NCBI GenBank assembly: GCA_005882315.1
Contig: VBAR01000001.1
Location: forward strand, 507,736-571,735
Length of the DNA: 64,000 nucleotides
Origin: Bacteroidota bacterium
GTDB taxonomy: Bacteria > Bacteroidota > Bacteroidia > Chitinophagales > Chitinophagaceae
Direction: 5' to 3'
Shown here: positions 37,144-46,531 of the stretch, one piece after another
Layout: each line of letters opens with the position of its first letter
How positions within the stretch are numbered: position 1 is the stretch's first letter
Made by a program: the position numbers and the translations under genes
Notes under the pieces: generated by a model
What the model was told of the DNA's origin: nothing
The model's input: the letters and a program-made list of their open reading frames with translations, nothing else
The model's database searches: none

Positions 37144-38616
37144 TCAGCAAAGCTGGTATTCAGGTGTACTCATTATCTGAATCGTTGCAGATTTAATAAA
37201 ATCCTCCCGCCCGCTTTCATCGCTGAATTTTTTTACCAGGTCATCACTCACGGCCTTATTGGTCACGAGCAACACACTGTTCATATCTGCTAATAGTTTC
37301 TCTCTTTTCACCGGGTCAAAATTCTTTACATATTTTGTCCAGTCGATATTTACCAAAATAGGCTTGCCTAATTTTCCCATCTGCTTTTGTCCTTTGGCTT
37401 TCGGGTCTTCATTTTTATCGTTCTTTCTTCCCATCATCGTATCATCATCATCTTTGGGTTTTACATTCATTTCATCCTGGTCATTCAACATTTGTGGTAT
37501 CCGCATCCGCATCATCAGCGTTGAGCTATCGATCCATGCTTTGCCTCCCGGCCATCCAGCTACATTAGGCGGGTAAAATAATAATTGGCCCAATACTCTT
37601 TGCAACAACATCAACGATTCTTCATTTTCCAATGTCATCGGCAGCATACGTTGTATACCTGTCAGCAGCTCTACCGGGCTTTTTATTTTCACGCCGATAT
37701 TCTTATCATCATAAAACCAATCACTGGTAAAAATATCCTCGCAGAGTTTACCGATGTCATAATCATTTTTATAGAACCGGTCAGCAAGCCATTCTATATT
37801 CTTTTGATCAGGTGTATCATTCACAAAAAACTTATACATCTTTTGTGTAATAAACCTTGCTGTTTGTTTTTGTGCCAGCAAATGATCCAGCACTTCTTCG
37901 CCTGTAAGATTCCCGGTTTTACCTAAGAAAGTTTTACTCCCAAAGTCATGCTGAAACCTTCTGAACACATATTCACCTTTTACATTACTGCTCCAGCCAG
38001 TAAAAGAACGGGCGGCTTCTTTTATATCTTCTTCAGTATAGTTGCCACGGCCAAGAGTAAACAACTCCATTACTTCACGGGCAAAATTTTCATTAGGATG
38101 ATCTTTCCGATTTTGCTGATTGTTCAAAAAATTAAGCATTGCTGCACTCTTTGAAACTTCATGCAGCATTGTTCGGAAACTGCCTAAAGCATTCCGACGG
38201 ATAATATCCAATAGACCCTGCTGATAGAAAACATTGAGATTACGGCAGGCAAAATGGCCATGCCAGAAAAATCCCAATTTCTCCCGAAGCTGTGCACCTG
38301 TGTTCACCATTTCATGCATCCAGAACATATTCAGGTTGCGAACACCCTGCCTGTTTTTTTGCTGCACTTGTTTACGCTGATCTTCATCCATCTCTTTCTT
38401 TTGCTGGCGGCCCGCTTCTTCAATACCCAACATCAACCCTTTCAGGTAATCATCGGCCACATCAATATACTCTGGTCTTTTTTCCGAGGCTTTCTGCAGC
38501 GCTTTATAAAATTGTTTGGGGGAATACTTGTTCAGGTCGCCGAGCTGCTCTACAGCCGGCCCGAAACCTGCACGCCACATCAGGTGCAGATTTTTTGTTT
38601 GGATTGTCATTGACAT
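37144..38616 (-). CDS. DUF1800 family protein
   Basis: 490 residues. Carries WRAGFGPAVEQL, GFFWHGHFACRN, NENFAREVMELFTLGRGNYT and NVAGWPGGKAWIDS, the invariant blocks of DUF1800, a family found next to DUF1501. A charged low-complexity insert (about 385-425, MNVKPKDDDDTMMGRK) interrupts the C-terminal region. No signal peptide is obvious. Role unknown; co-occurrence with DUF1501 suggests one export or surface process. Confidence 0.9.
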   Translation of the reverse strand: MSMTIQTKNLHLMWRAGFGPAVEQLGDLNKYSPKQFYKALQKASEKRPEYIDVADDYLKGLMLGIEEAGRQQKKEMDEDQRKQVQQKNRQGVRNLNMFWMHEMVNTGAQLREKLGFFWHGHFACRNLNVFYQQGLLDIIRRNALGSFRTMLHEVSKSAAMLNFLNNQQNRKDHPNENFAREVMELFTLGRGNYTEEDIKEAARSFTGWSSNVKGEYVFRRFQHDFGSKTFLGKTGNLTGEEVLDHLLAQKQTARFITQKMYKFFVNDTPDQKNIEWLADRFYKNDYDIGKLCEDIFTSDWFYDDKNIGVKIKSPVELLTGIQRMLPMTLENEESLMLLQRVLGQLLFYPPNVAGWPGGKAWIDSSTLMMRMRIPQMLNDQDEMNVKPKDDDDTMMGRKNDKNEDPKAKGQKQMGKLGKPILVNIDWTKYVKNFDPVKREKLLADMNSVLLVTNKAVSDDLVKKFSDESGREDFIKSATIQIMSTPEYQLC

Positions 38617-38785
38617 GGGCTAACAAATTTGATTTCCATCATTATAGGACTCCGCAAGGGGGTGAATTCCTGTGCAGAGACTCAAATAAAGTTCCGAAGT
38701 TTAAACTACACGGCAATGAAACGTTAAACCAGCCGATTTATTTTTTATTTTTAGGTGCCCAGCTGTATTACTACTATTATCGCCT

Positions 38786-38828
38786 GTTGCGTCGCACACT
38801 TGTACGTCTGGTAATCCTGTTCAGCATT
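38786..38828 (+). repeat. Dispersed 43-bp element, copy 3 (best copy)
   Basis: GTTGCGTCGCAC (38786-38797), then ACTTGTACG, TAATCCTG and TTCAGCATT. It ends 58 bases before the AlkB ATG. TAATCCTG, 22 bp past TTG, is a degenerate -7 box with two mismatches, so it may act as promoter, as proposed for copy 1. Confidence 0.6.
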
Positions 38829-38886
38829 TACGACGTCTCAGTCCGAATCATAGTTGTTTTAAAAGAAAAAAGATAGTAAATAACTT

Positions 38887-39930
38887 ATGTCGATCCGTGC
38901 ATTAAAATATGCTCTCCCGTTTGTGCTGTCCGTGGGTGCCTATCATTCGTTCAGCGTTACAGGTTGGCAGGTATGGCTGCCATTGGCATGGGCATGGGTT
39001 GCAATTCCGATCCTGGAGTTATTTATTAAGCCAAAAGAAAAAAACATGTCTGCCGCCGAAGAAGAAATGGCAAAAGCAGACAAATCATATGATATACTGC
39101 TTTATCTCTCCGTTATCTTTCAATACGTATTGCTTATAAAATTTTTATATGTAATGACCAATGATACCACCATGCAATGGTATGATATTGTTGGCCGCAT
39201 CTGGGTAATGGGCATGCTTTGCGGTGTCATTGGAATTAATGTGGCACATGAACTGGGCCATCGTACAAACAAAAGAGAACAGTTTCTTGCAAAAATGCTT
39301 TTGCTTACTTCACAATACATGCATTTTTATATTGAGCATAATAAAGGCCATCATAAAAAAGTATCAACCCCCGAAGATCCGAGTAGTGCAAGATATAATG
39401 AATGGGTCTATGCCTTTTATTTCCGTACTGTATTTGCAGGTTATATAAGTGCATGGCGTATTGCCATCAGCGATGTTAAGAAAAAAGGTAACCCAGTTTT
39501 ATCGCTACACAACGAAATGATACAGTTTAGTATTATTCAAATTGCATTTGTTCTGGTCATCTTTTTTGTATTCGGATGGCTGACTACTGTATATTATCTC
39601 GTTGCTGCGGTAATAGGGATCCTGTTACTCGAAACAGTAAACTATATCGAACATTATGGTTTGCAACGCAAAAAAATTGAAGATGGAAAATATGAAAGGG
39701 CCATGCCTGCTCATAGCTGGAACAGCAATCATGTAATAGGCCGTTTATTCTTATTCGAGCTCAGTCGTCATAGCGATCATCATTATCTTGCCAGCCGTAA
39801 GTACCAGCTATTACGTCATCATGAAGATTCACCACAAATGCCTACAGGTTATCCGGGTATGCTTATTCTTTCGCTTTTTCCGCCTGCATGGTTTTGGGTA
39901 ATGAATAAAAAGATAAAAGAACTCGGTTAA
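38887..39930 (+). CDS. AlkB-like membrane alkane 1-monooxygenase family protein
   Basis: 347 residues with about six membrane helices and the diiron histidine motifs H121-E-L-G-H125, H151-N-K-G-H-H156, the NYIEHYG segment and RHSDHH near the end. These are the AlkB signature; NYxEHYG separates it from fatty-acid desaturases. The enzyme would hydroxylate the terminal carbon of alkanes or similar lipids in the inner membrane. No rubredoxin or reductase gene is nearby, so electron partners are elsewhere. Confidence 0.88.
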   Translation: MSIRALKYALPFVLSVGAYHSFSVTGWQVWLPLAWAWVAIPILELFIKPKEKNMSAAEEEMAKADKSYDILLYLSVIFQYVLLIKFLYVMTNDTTMQWYDIVGRIWVMGMLCGVIGINVAHELGHRTNKREQFLAKMLLLTSQYMHFYIEHNKGHHKKVSTPEDPSSARYNEWVYAFYFRTVFAGYISAWRIAISDVKKKGNPVLSLHNEMIQFSIIQIAFVLVIFFVFGWLTTVYYLVAAVIGILLLETVNYIEHYGLQRKKIEDGKYERAMPAHSWNSNHVIGRLFLFELSRHSDHHYLASRKYQLLRHHEDSPQMPTGYPGMLILSLFPPAWFWVMNKKIKELG

Positions 39931-39972
39931 CTACTTTTCATCCTGCTATCTTTAATAAATGTGAAGTAAATT

Positions 39973-41061
39973 TTATTCAGCAGTTTTCAATTTCAGAAAC
40001 AATGTCTGTAATGTTTCATTTTTCTCTGCACCTCTTATGTTGAAAGATTCATTTGACTTTACATATTCAATCCGCTTTTGAAGATCAGGGTGGCTGCTTA
40101 TCCATTCAGCAGGTTCTGTAACACCCGCTGCATCCACTTCTTTTTGCAGCAACGTAAACAGCCCGATAAATCCATTGCAATCAATTTTTCTTTCACTTAA
40201 TAATTGTAATCCATTCAGATCAGCTTCTTTTTCCAGGCTGCGGCCATAGGATAACCCTTTTAGGCGGTCAGCATTGTTGACAATAACACTGCTTATAGCC
40301 CCGACATCGCCTAATATAACGGAGAGAAAAACAGTAGAACCCAATTGCCGGAATAAAGATTTAGTTGTATGCTTGTTGTTGACATGCGTAAACTCATGAC
40401 TGAGGAGTGCTGCCAGTTCTTCATAACTGTTCATGCTATTCAGGAGCTTCTCATACACGACAATATTGCCACCGGGCATGGCAAATGCATTAGCCACATC
40501 ATCTTTTACTACAGTTACCTGAATATTATATTTCGTCGGAATATGTAACTCTATAAAAAACTCATTGATGATCGCCGTCTTTGATTCATCGATCGTCATT
40601 CCTGTTTTCAGTGCATCAAACATCCCATTACCCATTTTTTCCTCAAATGAAACAGGGACTTTGTTGGCTAAACGTACAGCGAGCCAGGGAACCAAAAAGA
40701 AATAAACAGCAGCAAGAAATCCAAAAAAAATAAAAGCAAAGCGAATCATTGTAATAGTGCCGGGTGTAAACGCTTTACGCAAAAATGAACGGTCCGATTT
40801 TTTAAAATGATCATTGAGTTTGTCTGCAAATTCACGATGTTCTACTTCCAGGCTTTGTGGCGGAAATCCTTCATGCCTCACTATTAGTTTTCCATATTGA
40901 CGAAAGTCATTCCTGACTATTTTATCATAAAACCAATAAACGACTTTGGGTTTGCCGTGTTCATCCATCAGGCCAATACTGAGTTTATCTTTCAGAAAAA
41001 TTACAGTCGCATTTTGTGATTCATGTCCCTGTGCAATATAGATTGCGTTGTATCCGTCCAT
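39973..41061 (-). CDS. M48 family metallopeptidase
   Basis: 362 residues. One or two membrane segments (about 104-128), then a zinc-peptidase domain with HEFTHVNNKHTT (HExxH) near 223 and the third zinc ligand in RSLEKEADLNGLQLL. The N-terminal ~100 residues are a separate soluble domain. Membrane-bound zinc peptidases of this type (HtpX/Oma1-like) deal with damaged membrane proteins. It follows the cytochrome c gene on the same strand, 54 bases away. Confidence 0.85.
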   Translation of the reverse strand: MDGYNAIYIAQGHESQNATVIFLKDKLSIGLMDEHGKPKVVYWFYDKIVRNDFRQYGKLIVRHEGFPPQSLEVEHREFADKLNDHFKKSDRSFLRKAFTPGTITMIRFAFIFFGFLAAVYFFLVPWLAVRLANKVPVSFEEKMGNGMFDALKTGMTIDESKTAIINEFFIELHIPTKYNIQVTVVKDDVANAFAMPGGNIVVYEKLLNSMNSYEELAALLSHEFTHVNNKHTTKSLFRQLGSTVFLSVILGDVGAISSVIVNNADRLKGLSYGRSLEKEADLNGLQLLSERKIDCNGFIGLFTLLQKEVDAAGVTEPAEWISSHPDLQKRIEYVKSNESFNIRGAEKNETLQTLFLKLKTAE

Positions 41062-41115
41062 AATTCAAAATTAAGAATCGAACATGAATTGCTGCTTAAT
41101 GAAAAACACAAGAAG

Positions 41116-41418
41116 TTATTGAACAGCAGCATTGGCTTTTATATAAGCTTTCACGTTAGCTGCATCAACACCCGATAATCCTGCCCGGGGAAGCATAGAG
41201 CTGAGGATAGGCTGCCAGCGGTCATTATTATATTTAGAAGTTTTAGGTAAATCATGACAACGGGCACAGCGGGTTGTAAATAATTTTTCGCCGGCTGCAA
41301 GATTTATTTCAACCATCGGTGCTGAAGGCTCTTCCGTACGGCGTTCAATCGTTGGCATTGCTTTTTTTGTGCAAGCTGCAATAATAACAAGCAGAAGAAT
41401 AACAGAAAATTTTTTCAT
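41116..41418 (-). CDS. Single-haem c-type cytochrome, lipoprotein
   Basis: 100 residues with a lipoprotein signal (SVILLLVIIAACTKK) and one haem-binding CARCH (about 55-59); the distal Met is in SSMLPRAG. Exported electron carrier attached to a membrane. In a minus-strand run serS, this gene, M48 peptidase; redox partner unknown. Confidence 0.83.
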   Translation of the reverse strand: MKKFSVILLLVIIAACTKKAMPTIERRTEEPSAPMVEINLAAGEKLFTTRCARCHDLPKTSKYNNDRWQPILSSMLPRAGLSGVDAANVKAYIKANAAVQ

Positions 41419-41448
41419 TAGTAAAAACTTCGGAGTATGACTGCCAAT

Positions 41449-42720
41449 TTATGAAATAGTTGAACCGCCGAAATATTTATGTAATACTTCAGGTAGTTTG
41501 ATTCCTTCTGCAGTTTGATTATTCTCAAGTAAAGCAGCAACAATACGAGGCAATGCCAAAGAACTTCCATTCAAAGTATGCACCAGTTGCATTTTATTAC
41601 TCGCATCTTTGAAACGGATCTTCATTCGGTTGCTTTGGAAAGTTTCAAAATTAGAAACGGAACTTACTTCCAGCCATTTCTGTTGTGCTGAACTGTAAAC
41701 TTCAAAATCGTAAGTGAGTGCAGAAGCAAAACTCATATCCCCTCCGCAGAGAGCAAGAATGCGATAAGGAAGTTCCAGTGATTGTAATAATTTTTCTACA
41801 TGGTTCACCATCTCTGTATGTATATCATAACTTTTATCCGGGTGAACAAGCTGAACGATCTCTACTTTATCAAATTGGTGAACACGGTTAAGACCTCTTA
41901 CATCAGCGCCAAAACTTCCGGCTTCACGACGGAAGCATGGAGAAAATGCCGTCATCTTAATCGGCAGATCGTTTTCCTTCACAATTTCATCACGATAAAT
42001 ATTAGTAACCGGCACTTCAGAAGTTGGTATCATATAAAAATTATCAGCCGGCATATAATACATCTGTCCTTCTTTATCTGGTAATTGACCCGTACCATAG
42101 GCGGTTGCTTCATTTACCATTAATGGTGGCAAGTATTCTGTATAACCAGCAGCTGTATTAAAATCAAGAAAGTATTGAACTAATGCCCGCTGCAGTTTTG
42201 CTCCTTTTCCTTTATATAACGGAAAACCGCTACCTGTAATTTTTACACCGGCTTCAAAATCCACAATATCATATTTCCTGATAAGTTCCCAATGGGGTGT
42301 AGCATCAGCAGTCAGTTTTGGTTTTGCTCCATTTTCTTTTACTGTAATATTATCTGCTGGTATTTTTCCCGCCGGCACTCTATCAGAAGGAAGATTGGGT
42401 AATAAAATCAATGTATCATTCAATATTTTTTCAAGCTCGGCTAATTTTTCATTTGACTGCTGTATCAGGGCTTTGTCTTTTGCCACTTCGGCTTTCTTTT
42501 CTTCTGCTTTTTCTTTCTCGCCTTTACCCATCAGCATACCGATCTCTTTGCTGGCTGCATTCATAGCTGCCTGCAATTTTTCTGCTTCGGTTTTTTGCTT
42601 GCGGCATTGTTCATCCAGCTCCACAATTTTATCTACCAGCGATAAATCATAGAAATTTTTAACTGCCAATCTCTCTTTTACTTTCTCAGCATTTAGTCTC
42701 AATACCTGTAACTGCAACAT
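41449..42720 (-). CDS. serS: Serine--tRNA ligase
   Basis: 423 residues, class II synthetase charging tRNA-Ser. N-terminal coiled-coil arm (about 30-100, RKQKTEAEKLQAAMNAASK) and catalytic domain with motif 2 FSPCFRREAGS and motif 3 NGSSLALPRIVAALLENNQ. Standard length for the family. The cytochrome c gene lies 30 bases downstream on the same strand. Confidence 0.96.
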   Translation of the reverse strand: MLQLQVLRLNAEKVKERLAVKNFYDLSLVDKIVELDEQCRKQKTEAEKLQAAMNAASKEIGMLMGKGEKEKAEEKKAEVAKDKALIQQSNEKLAELEKILNDTLILLPNLPSDRVPAGKIPADNITVKENGAKPKLTADATPHWELIRKYDIVDFEAGVKITGSGFPLYKGKGAKLQRALVQYFLDFNTAAGYTEYLPPLMVNEATAYGTGQLPDKEGQMYYMPADNFYMIPTSEVPVTNIYRDEIVKENDLPIKMTAFSPCFRREAGSFGADVRGLNRVHQFDKVEIVQLVHPDKSYDIHTEMVNHVEKLLQSLELPYRILALCGGDMSFASALTYDFEVYSSAQQKWLEVSSVSNFETFQSNRMKIRFKDASNKMQLVHTLNGSSLALPRIVAALLENNQTAEGIKLPEVLHKYFGGSTIS

Positions 42721-42778
42721 GATTGTTCGATTTTGCCGGAGAAACTTCTCCGAAGGCGCAAAGATAACCGTTGAATTT

Positions 42779-43219
42779 TTATTTCAATTTTTTATAGATC
42801 TCAGGGTTGTGTATCTGCATCCATCGGTCCGTATCAGTCACAGGAGAAAACCCGTATTGTTTATATAAATCATGTGCATCTCTTGTTGCCAATAAAATAC
42901 GCCTCATGCCATGTAACTCAGAATAAGTCATAATTACCTCCATCATCCATTTGCACAATCCCCTGCCCCTATACGGTTCAAGAATGAAAACATCGGCGAG
43001 ATAGGCGAAAGTGGCTTTATCAGTTATCAATCTTGCAAAACCAACTTGCTTTTCTCCATCAAACACACCAAAGCAAAGCGAGCCTTCAATAGAACGCTGT
43101 ACTGTTTCCACCGGGATATTCTCTGCCCAGTAAGAATGAGAAAGAAAATCATGAATAGTTTTAATATCAAGCTTTGTCTTGTCGGTGGTAATTGAATATT
43201 TATCTTTTGTAATGAACAT
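42779..43219 (-). CDS. GNAT family N-acetyltransferase
   Basis: 146 residues. Acetyl-CoA binding loop is visible as VFILEPYRGRGLCKWMMEV (R/QxxGxG/A near 100), with the final strand and LYKQYGFSP segment. Substrate cannot be told from sequence; it may acetylate an amine of a small molecule or protein. Upstream of serS in the same direction. Confidence 0.88.
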   Translation of the reverse strand: MFITKDKYSITTDKTKLDIKTIHDFLSHSYWAENIPVETVQRSIEGSLCFGVFDGEKQVGFARLITDKATFAYLADVFILEPYRGRGLCKWMMEVIMTYSELHGMRRILLATRDAHDLYKQYGFSPVTDTDRWMQIHNPEIYKKLK

Positions 43220-43297
43220 GTTATTCTTTTTTGCAAAATTAATGCCTCATCTATATTTTATCTGTTATCAATTAAAGCTACGGCTATCTTTGCCGCT

Positions 43298-43642
43298 ATG
43301 TTAGCAAAAGACGACCTGCAACAACGATGGTGGACACTCGAAGCAAAAATGATTGAAAGGTTTGGTAAGAAGCCCGACCTGGAAGCGGTTTTATTTTTGA
43401 TCGGCTTGCAGGAAACCGGTTTTATAAAAGAAAAAATAACCAAGGAGCAAAAACAGGACCTTATGCATGTAGCCACCTGCTGCCTGCTTATGCAAAGCGG
43501 CTATTATGAACTGGAAGGAACCGACAGAGATGGCTGGCCTCATTACCGGCAACTGAAACCATTGCCTGAGTTGAATGCTATTGAACAAGAAAATTTTCTG
43601 AAAGACCATGTGTTGTTGTATTTTGAAACGCATAATTTCTAA
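43298..43642 (+). CDS. Small conserved-type protein, unknown function
   Basis: 114 residues, no signal or membrane segment. Contains RFGKKPDLEAVLFLIGLQE and HVATCCLLMQSGYYEL, a helical layout. I recognise a similar protein from Bacteroidota but no function. Twenty-four bases upstream of the peptidylprolyl isomerase gene, so probably co-transcribed. Confidence 0.7.
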   Translation: MLAKDDLQQRWWTLEAKMIERFGKKPDLEAVLFLIGLQETGFIKEKITKEQKQDLMHVATCCLLMQSGYYELEGTDRDGWPHYRQLKPLPELNAIEQENFLKDHVLLYFETHNF

Positions 43643-43666
43643 ACCACCAAGCCACAAATACTGACA

Positions 43667-44380
43667 ATGAAGAAATGGATTTTAACATTAGCCACCTGTA
43701 TTACTGTTATTAGTTTGCAGGCACAAAAAGATTCCACGGTTACAAAAAAAGACAGGAAGAAAGATGTACTGATGAAAACTACAATGGGTGATATGGTCAT
43801 TCGTTTATCAGATTCTACTCCATTGCATCGAGATAATTTTTTGAAATTGGTTAAAGTGCATTTTTATGACAGCCTTTTATTTCACCGGGTCATTCAGAAT
43901 TTTATGATACAAGGCGGCGACCCCACCAGCAAGACTGCTGAAGCTGGTAAAGGTTTGGGCGGTGGCGGATTGAATTATACAGTACCTGCTGAGTTTCGTT
44001 CATCATTGTTTCATAAAAAGGGAGTGCTTGCAGCAGCAAGAACGGGTGATAGTAGAAATCCAACAAAAGCCAGCAGCAGTTGCCAGTTTTATATTGTACA
44101 GGGAAAAGTTTTTACAGATGCAGGATTAGATTCTTTGGAAACTTTCCGTTTGAATGGCAGAAAACTTCCTGCCGTACAACGCGAAGCATACAAAACAATC
44201 GGTGGCACACCCCATCTCGACCAGGGTTATACTGTATATGGAGAAGTAGTAAAAGGTTTAGATGTGGTTGACAAAATAGCCGCCGTACCGACAAGCAAGG
44301 GTGCTGATCTTGACAGGCCGCTTGAAAATGTAAGGATACTTAAAACCAAATTGATCAAACGAAAGAAAATAAAATCCTGA
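43667..44380 (+). CDS. Exported peptidylprolyl isomerase, cyclophilin type
   Basis: 237 residues with a signal-like start (LTLATCITVISLQAQ). Cyclophilin core: FHRVIQNFMIQGGDPT, GLGGGGLNYTVPAEF, SCQFYIVQGK, and the C-terminal YTVYGEVVKGLDVVDKIA. Catalyses proline isomerisation in folding of exported proteins. A longer linker insert (SLETFRLNGRKLPAVQREAY) sits between the last motifs. Confidence 0.92.
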   Translation: MKKWILTLATCITVISLQAQKDSTVTKKDRKKDVLMKTTMGDMVIRLSDSTPLHRDNFLKLVKVHFYDSLLFHRVIQNFMIQGGDPTSKTAEAGKGLGGGGLNYTVPAEFRSSLFHKKGVLAAARTGDSRNPTKASSSCQFYIVQGKVFTDAGLDSLETFRLNGRKLPAVQREAYKTIGGTPHLDQGYTVYGEVVKGLDVVDKIAAVPTSKGADLDRPLENVRILKTKLIKRKKIKS

Positions 44381-44407
44381 TAGTTTGTTTTCAAATTGTA
44401 TCATAAA

Positions 44408-44435
44408 AAAGATCCCGCCTTTCGGCAGGATCTTT
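44408..44435. terminator. Terminator between isomerase and rplI
   Basis: Stem of twelve positions with one mismatch (44408-44419 with 44424-44435), 4-base loop. It can stop transcription from both the plus-strand isomerase and the minus-strand S6-S18-L9 operon. Confidence 0.7.
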
Positions 44436-44459
44436 ATGATAGATAGTGTCCTTGTCAAA

Positions 44460-44906
44460 TTACTCACCTACAACTTCAAATTCTACATCGGCAGTTTTAC
44501 CATTACCGAAATCGATATGAGCTTTGTAAGCACCGATCTCTTTCACTTCATCAGTGATAGAGATTCTGCGGCGATCAATATCATAACCTTTCTGGTCGCG
44601 GATAGCACGGCTGATCTGCAATGAAGTTACGCTACCAAAGATCTTACCGCTTGTTCCAGTTTTAGCACCAATTTTCAAAGGAGCTTCAGCCAGTTTAGCG
44701 ATAACACTGTTGATCTCAGCAAGCATCGCAGCTTCTTTCTTCGCCAGTTGCTTCATTCTTTCTTCAAGAATTTTGCGGTTACCGGGTGTAGCTTCGATAG
44801 CCAGTTGACGAGGCAGTAAAAAATTCCGGGCATACCCGTTTTTTACTTTCACCAGTTCATTGGCACCACCAAGTGTATCAACGTCTTTAATTAAGATTAC
44901 TTCCAT
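44460..44906 (-). CDS. rplI: 50S ribosomal protein L9
   Basis: 148 residues. N-terminal domain MEVILIKDVDTLGGANELVKV with GYARNFLLPRQLA, long central helix (RMKQLAKKEAAMLAEINSV) and C-terminal RNA-binding domain. Typical L9. Last gene of the rpsF-rpsR-rplI cluster. Confidence 0.97.
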   Translation of the reverse strand: MEVILIKDVDTLGGANELVKVKNGYARNFLLPRQLAIEATPGNRKILEERMKQLAKKEAAMLAEINSVIAKLAEAPLKIGAKTGTSGKIFGSVTSLQISRAIRDQKGYDIDRRRISITDEVKEIGAYKAHIDFGNGKTADVEFEVVGE

Positions 44907-44985
44907 CTTGTTTAGTTTTTATCCCAGTGAATTACAGGCCTCACTGTCTCGCCATATATTTTATATACAGCGGTTAGGGATTTGC

Positions 44986-45249
44986 CTATTTCAATAAATC
45001 TGTTACATAAGGTAACAATGCCATTTGTCTTGCTTTCTTAACAGCTTGTGATACCTTTCTCTGGTATTTCAAACTGTTACCTGTAAGACGACGTGGCAAT
45101 AATTTACCTTGTTCGTTCAGAAACTTTTTCAGGAACTCCACATCTTTATAATCGATGTAGCGGATGCCATACTTTTTAAAGCGACAAAACTTCTTTACAC
45201 GTTTGTCATCTTTAATAGCAGTAAGGTATTTAATTTCATTTCTTGCCAT
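44986..45249 (-). CDS. rpsR: 30S ribosomal protein S18
   Basis: 87 residues, basic, with [20 protein letters not shown] and [21 protein letters not shown], the S18 signature. Binds 16S rRNA with S6. In the S6-S18-L9 operon, starting 4 bases after the rpsF stop. Confidence 0.97.
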   Translation of the reverse strand: MARNEIKYLTAIKDDKRVKKFCRFKKYGIRYIDYKDVEFLKKFLNEQGKLLPRRLTGNSLKYQRKVSQAVKKARQMALLPYVTDLLK

Positions 45250-45253
45250 GGTA

Positions 45254-45610
45254 TTAAGCCTCCACTGTTTTTTCGGTTCCAGATGTTACGCCACTTCTCT
45301 TTTTCGCATTGTACTCGACGGCGTATTTATCGAGGCTGGTGCACAGGTGACGAAGCACTGCTTCATCACGAAGAAGCTGAATCTTCAGCTTCTCATTGAA
45401 GTCGGATGGCGCTATGTATTCCAAAACCCAGTAAAGACCAGTAGTCTTTTTCTGAATTGGAAACGCCAGTGATTTCAGTCCCCATGGATTTTCGGCAACC
45501 ACAGTACCGCCATTAGCAGTTACCAGGTTAGCGATCTTCTTTTGCTCTGCTTTGAAATCATCATCGCTGAGCACTGGGGTAAAAATCACCATCAATTCGT
45601 AATTGTTCAT
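45254..45610 (-). CDS. rpsF: 30S ribosomal protein S6
   Basis: 118 residues from ATG 45610 ([12 protein letters not shown]); the longer frame to 45682 lacks a family start. Contains [18 protein letters not shown]. Partner of S18 on the 16S rRNA. First gene in the operon, no ssb or priB inserted before rpsR. Confidence 0.96.
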   Translation of the reverse strand: MNNYELMVIFTPVLSDDDFKAEQKKIANLVTANGGTVVAENPWGLKSLAFPIQKKTTGLYWVLEYIAPSDFNEKLKIQLLRDEAVLRHLCTSLDKYAVEYNAKKRSGVTSGTEKTVEA

Positions 45611-45995
45611 TACCCTGTATTTGATTAATAAAAATTGTTTATCCGCAGCTTTGGCTACGGGGCGGCAAAGATAGGGAAGCAAGCTCAGAGTGCAGAGGTC
45701 TGAATGGATAAAAATTTTCTGTGAAATGCCGGCTTTTGTGCCCTGATTGATCGTCCCTTGCGACGCTCCGTTCAGATTTCATATCGCTAATCATCAACTA
45801 GTTGAAGTTTTTTAATAGTCCCAAAAAGGTCCAGACAAAAAATCTTTTGGGTAATCCAGAAAAAAATTGTTTTATTTTGTGATGTTATTTGTGTTCTTTA
45901 CAGTTTCACTAGTTCCGAGAACGTTCACTATCGTAAATGTTCAAAGGTTACAGTTTACTGTTGACACTATTTTTATTTAAAACCTTTAATGTATC
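45611..45995. other. Intergenic region, rpsF to RRM gene
   Basis: 385 bases with no gene I can support. It holds promoters for the divergent rpsF and RRM genes, the 14-mer at 45760-45773 that is inverse to 12608-12621, and a short palindrome CAACTAGTTG near 45795-45805. No RNA gene or riboswitch was recognised. Confidence 0.6.
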
Positions 45996-46385
45996 ATGAA
46001 CATTTACGCAGGTAACCTGAGCTGGAATTTAAAAGACCAGGACCTTTCGAATCTTTTCGCCCAGTACGGCGAAGTTTCTTCAGCTAAAATTGTAAACGAC
46101 AAATTCAGTGGCCGCAGCAAGGGCTTCGGTTTTGTTGAAATGCCTAACGACGCAGAAGCTAATGCAGCTATTGCAGCCCTCAACGGAACTGAAGTTGATG
46201 GTCGTGCAATCGTTGTAAACGAAAGCCGTCCGAAACCGGAAGGCGAAAGAAGCAGCGGCGGTGGCGGCGGTTTCAAAAAACGCAGCTTCGGCGGTGGTGG
46301 CAGTGGTGGCGGTGGCGGCTTTAAAAAAGGCGGCTTTAACCGTGATCGTGGTGGCGACCGTGGTGGATATCGCGACAGCTATTAA
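45996..46385 (+). CDS. RRM RNA-binding protein with glycine-rich tail
   Basis: 129 residues. One RNA recognition motif: RNP2 NIYAGNLS (2-9) and RNP1 KGFGFVEM (about 44-51). The last about 45 residues are Gly- and Arg-rich (GGGGSGGGGGFKKGG, then RDRGG repeats), probably flexible RNA-binding. Such proteins act as cold-responsive RNA chaperones in bacteria; expression response is inferred. Followed by its own terminator. Confidence 0.92.
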   Translation: MNIYAGNLSWNLKDQDLSNLFAQYGEVSSAKIVNDKFSGRSKGFGFVEMPNDAEANAAIAALNGTEVDGRAIVVNESRPKPEGERSSGGGGGFKKRSFGGGGSGGGGGFKKGGFNRDRGGDRGGYRDSY

Positions 46386-46410
46386 TTTTTTTTAGATAAA
46401 GAAATTATTC

Positions 46411-46434
46411 AAGTCCTGCATTCATGCGGGACTT
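46411..46434 (+). terminator. Intrinsic terminator after the RRM gene
   Basis: An 11-bp stem (46411-46421 with 46424-46434; one G-T pair) with a T-run to 46438. Confidence 0.8.
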
Positions 46435-46531
46435 TTTTATTTTTATATATGAAATAGTTTGTATTCATCATCCGTAAAGAAAATTCTGTTGAACAAGCTT
46501 TAAGTTATAAGGTTAATAATATGTATGCAGG

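Noticed and set aside
38640-38700. Possible TPP- or cobalamin-like riboswitch before the AlkB gene
   Set aside because: Some GC-rich pairing but no recognised conserved core of any riboswitch class.
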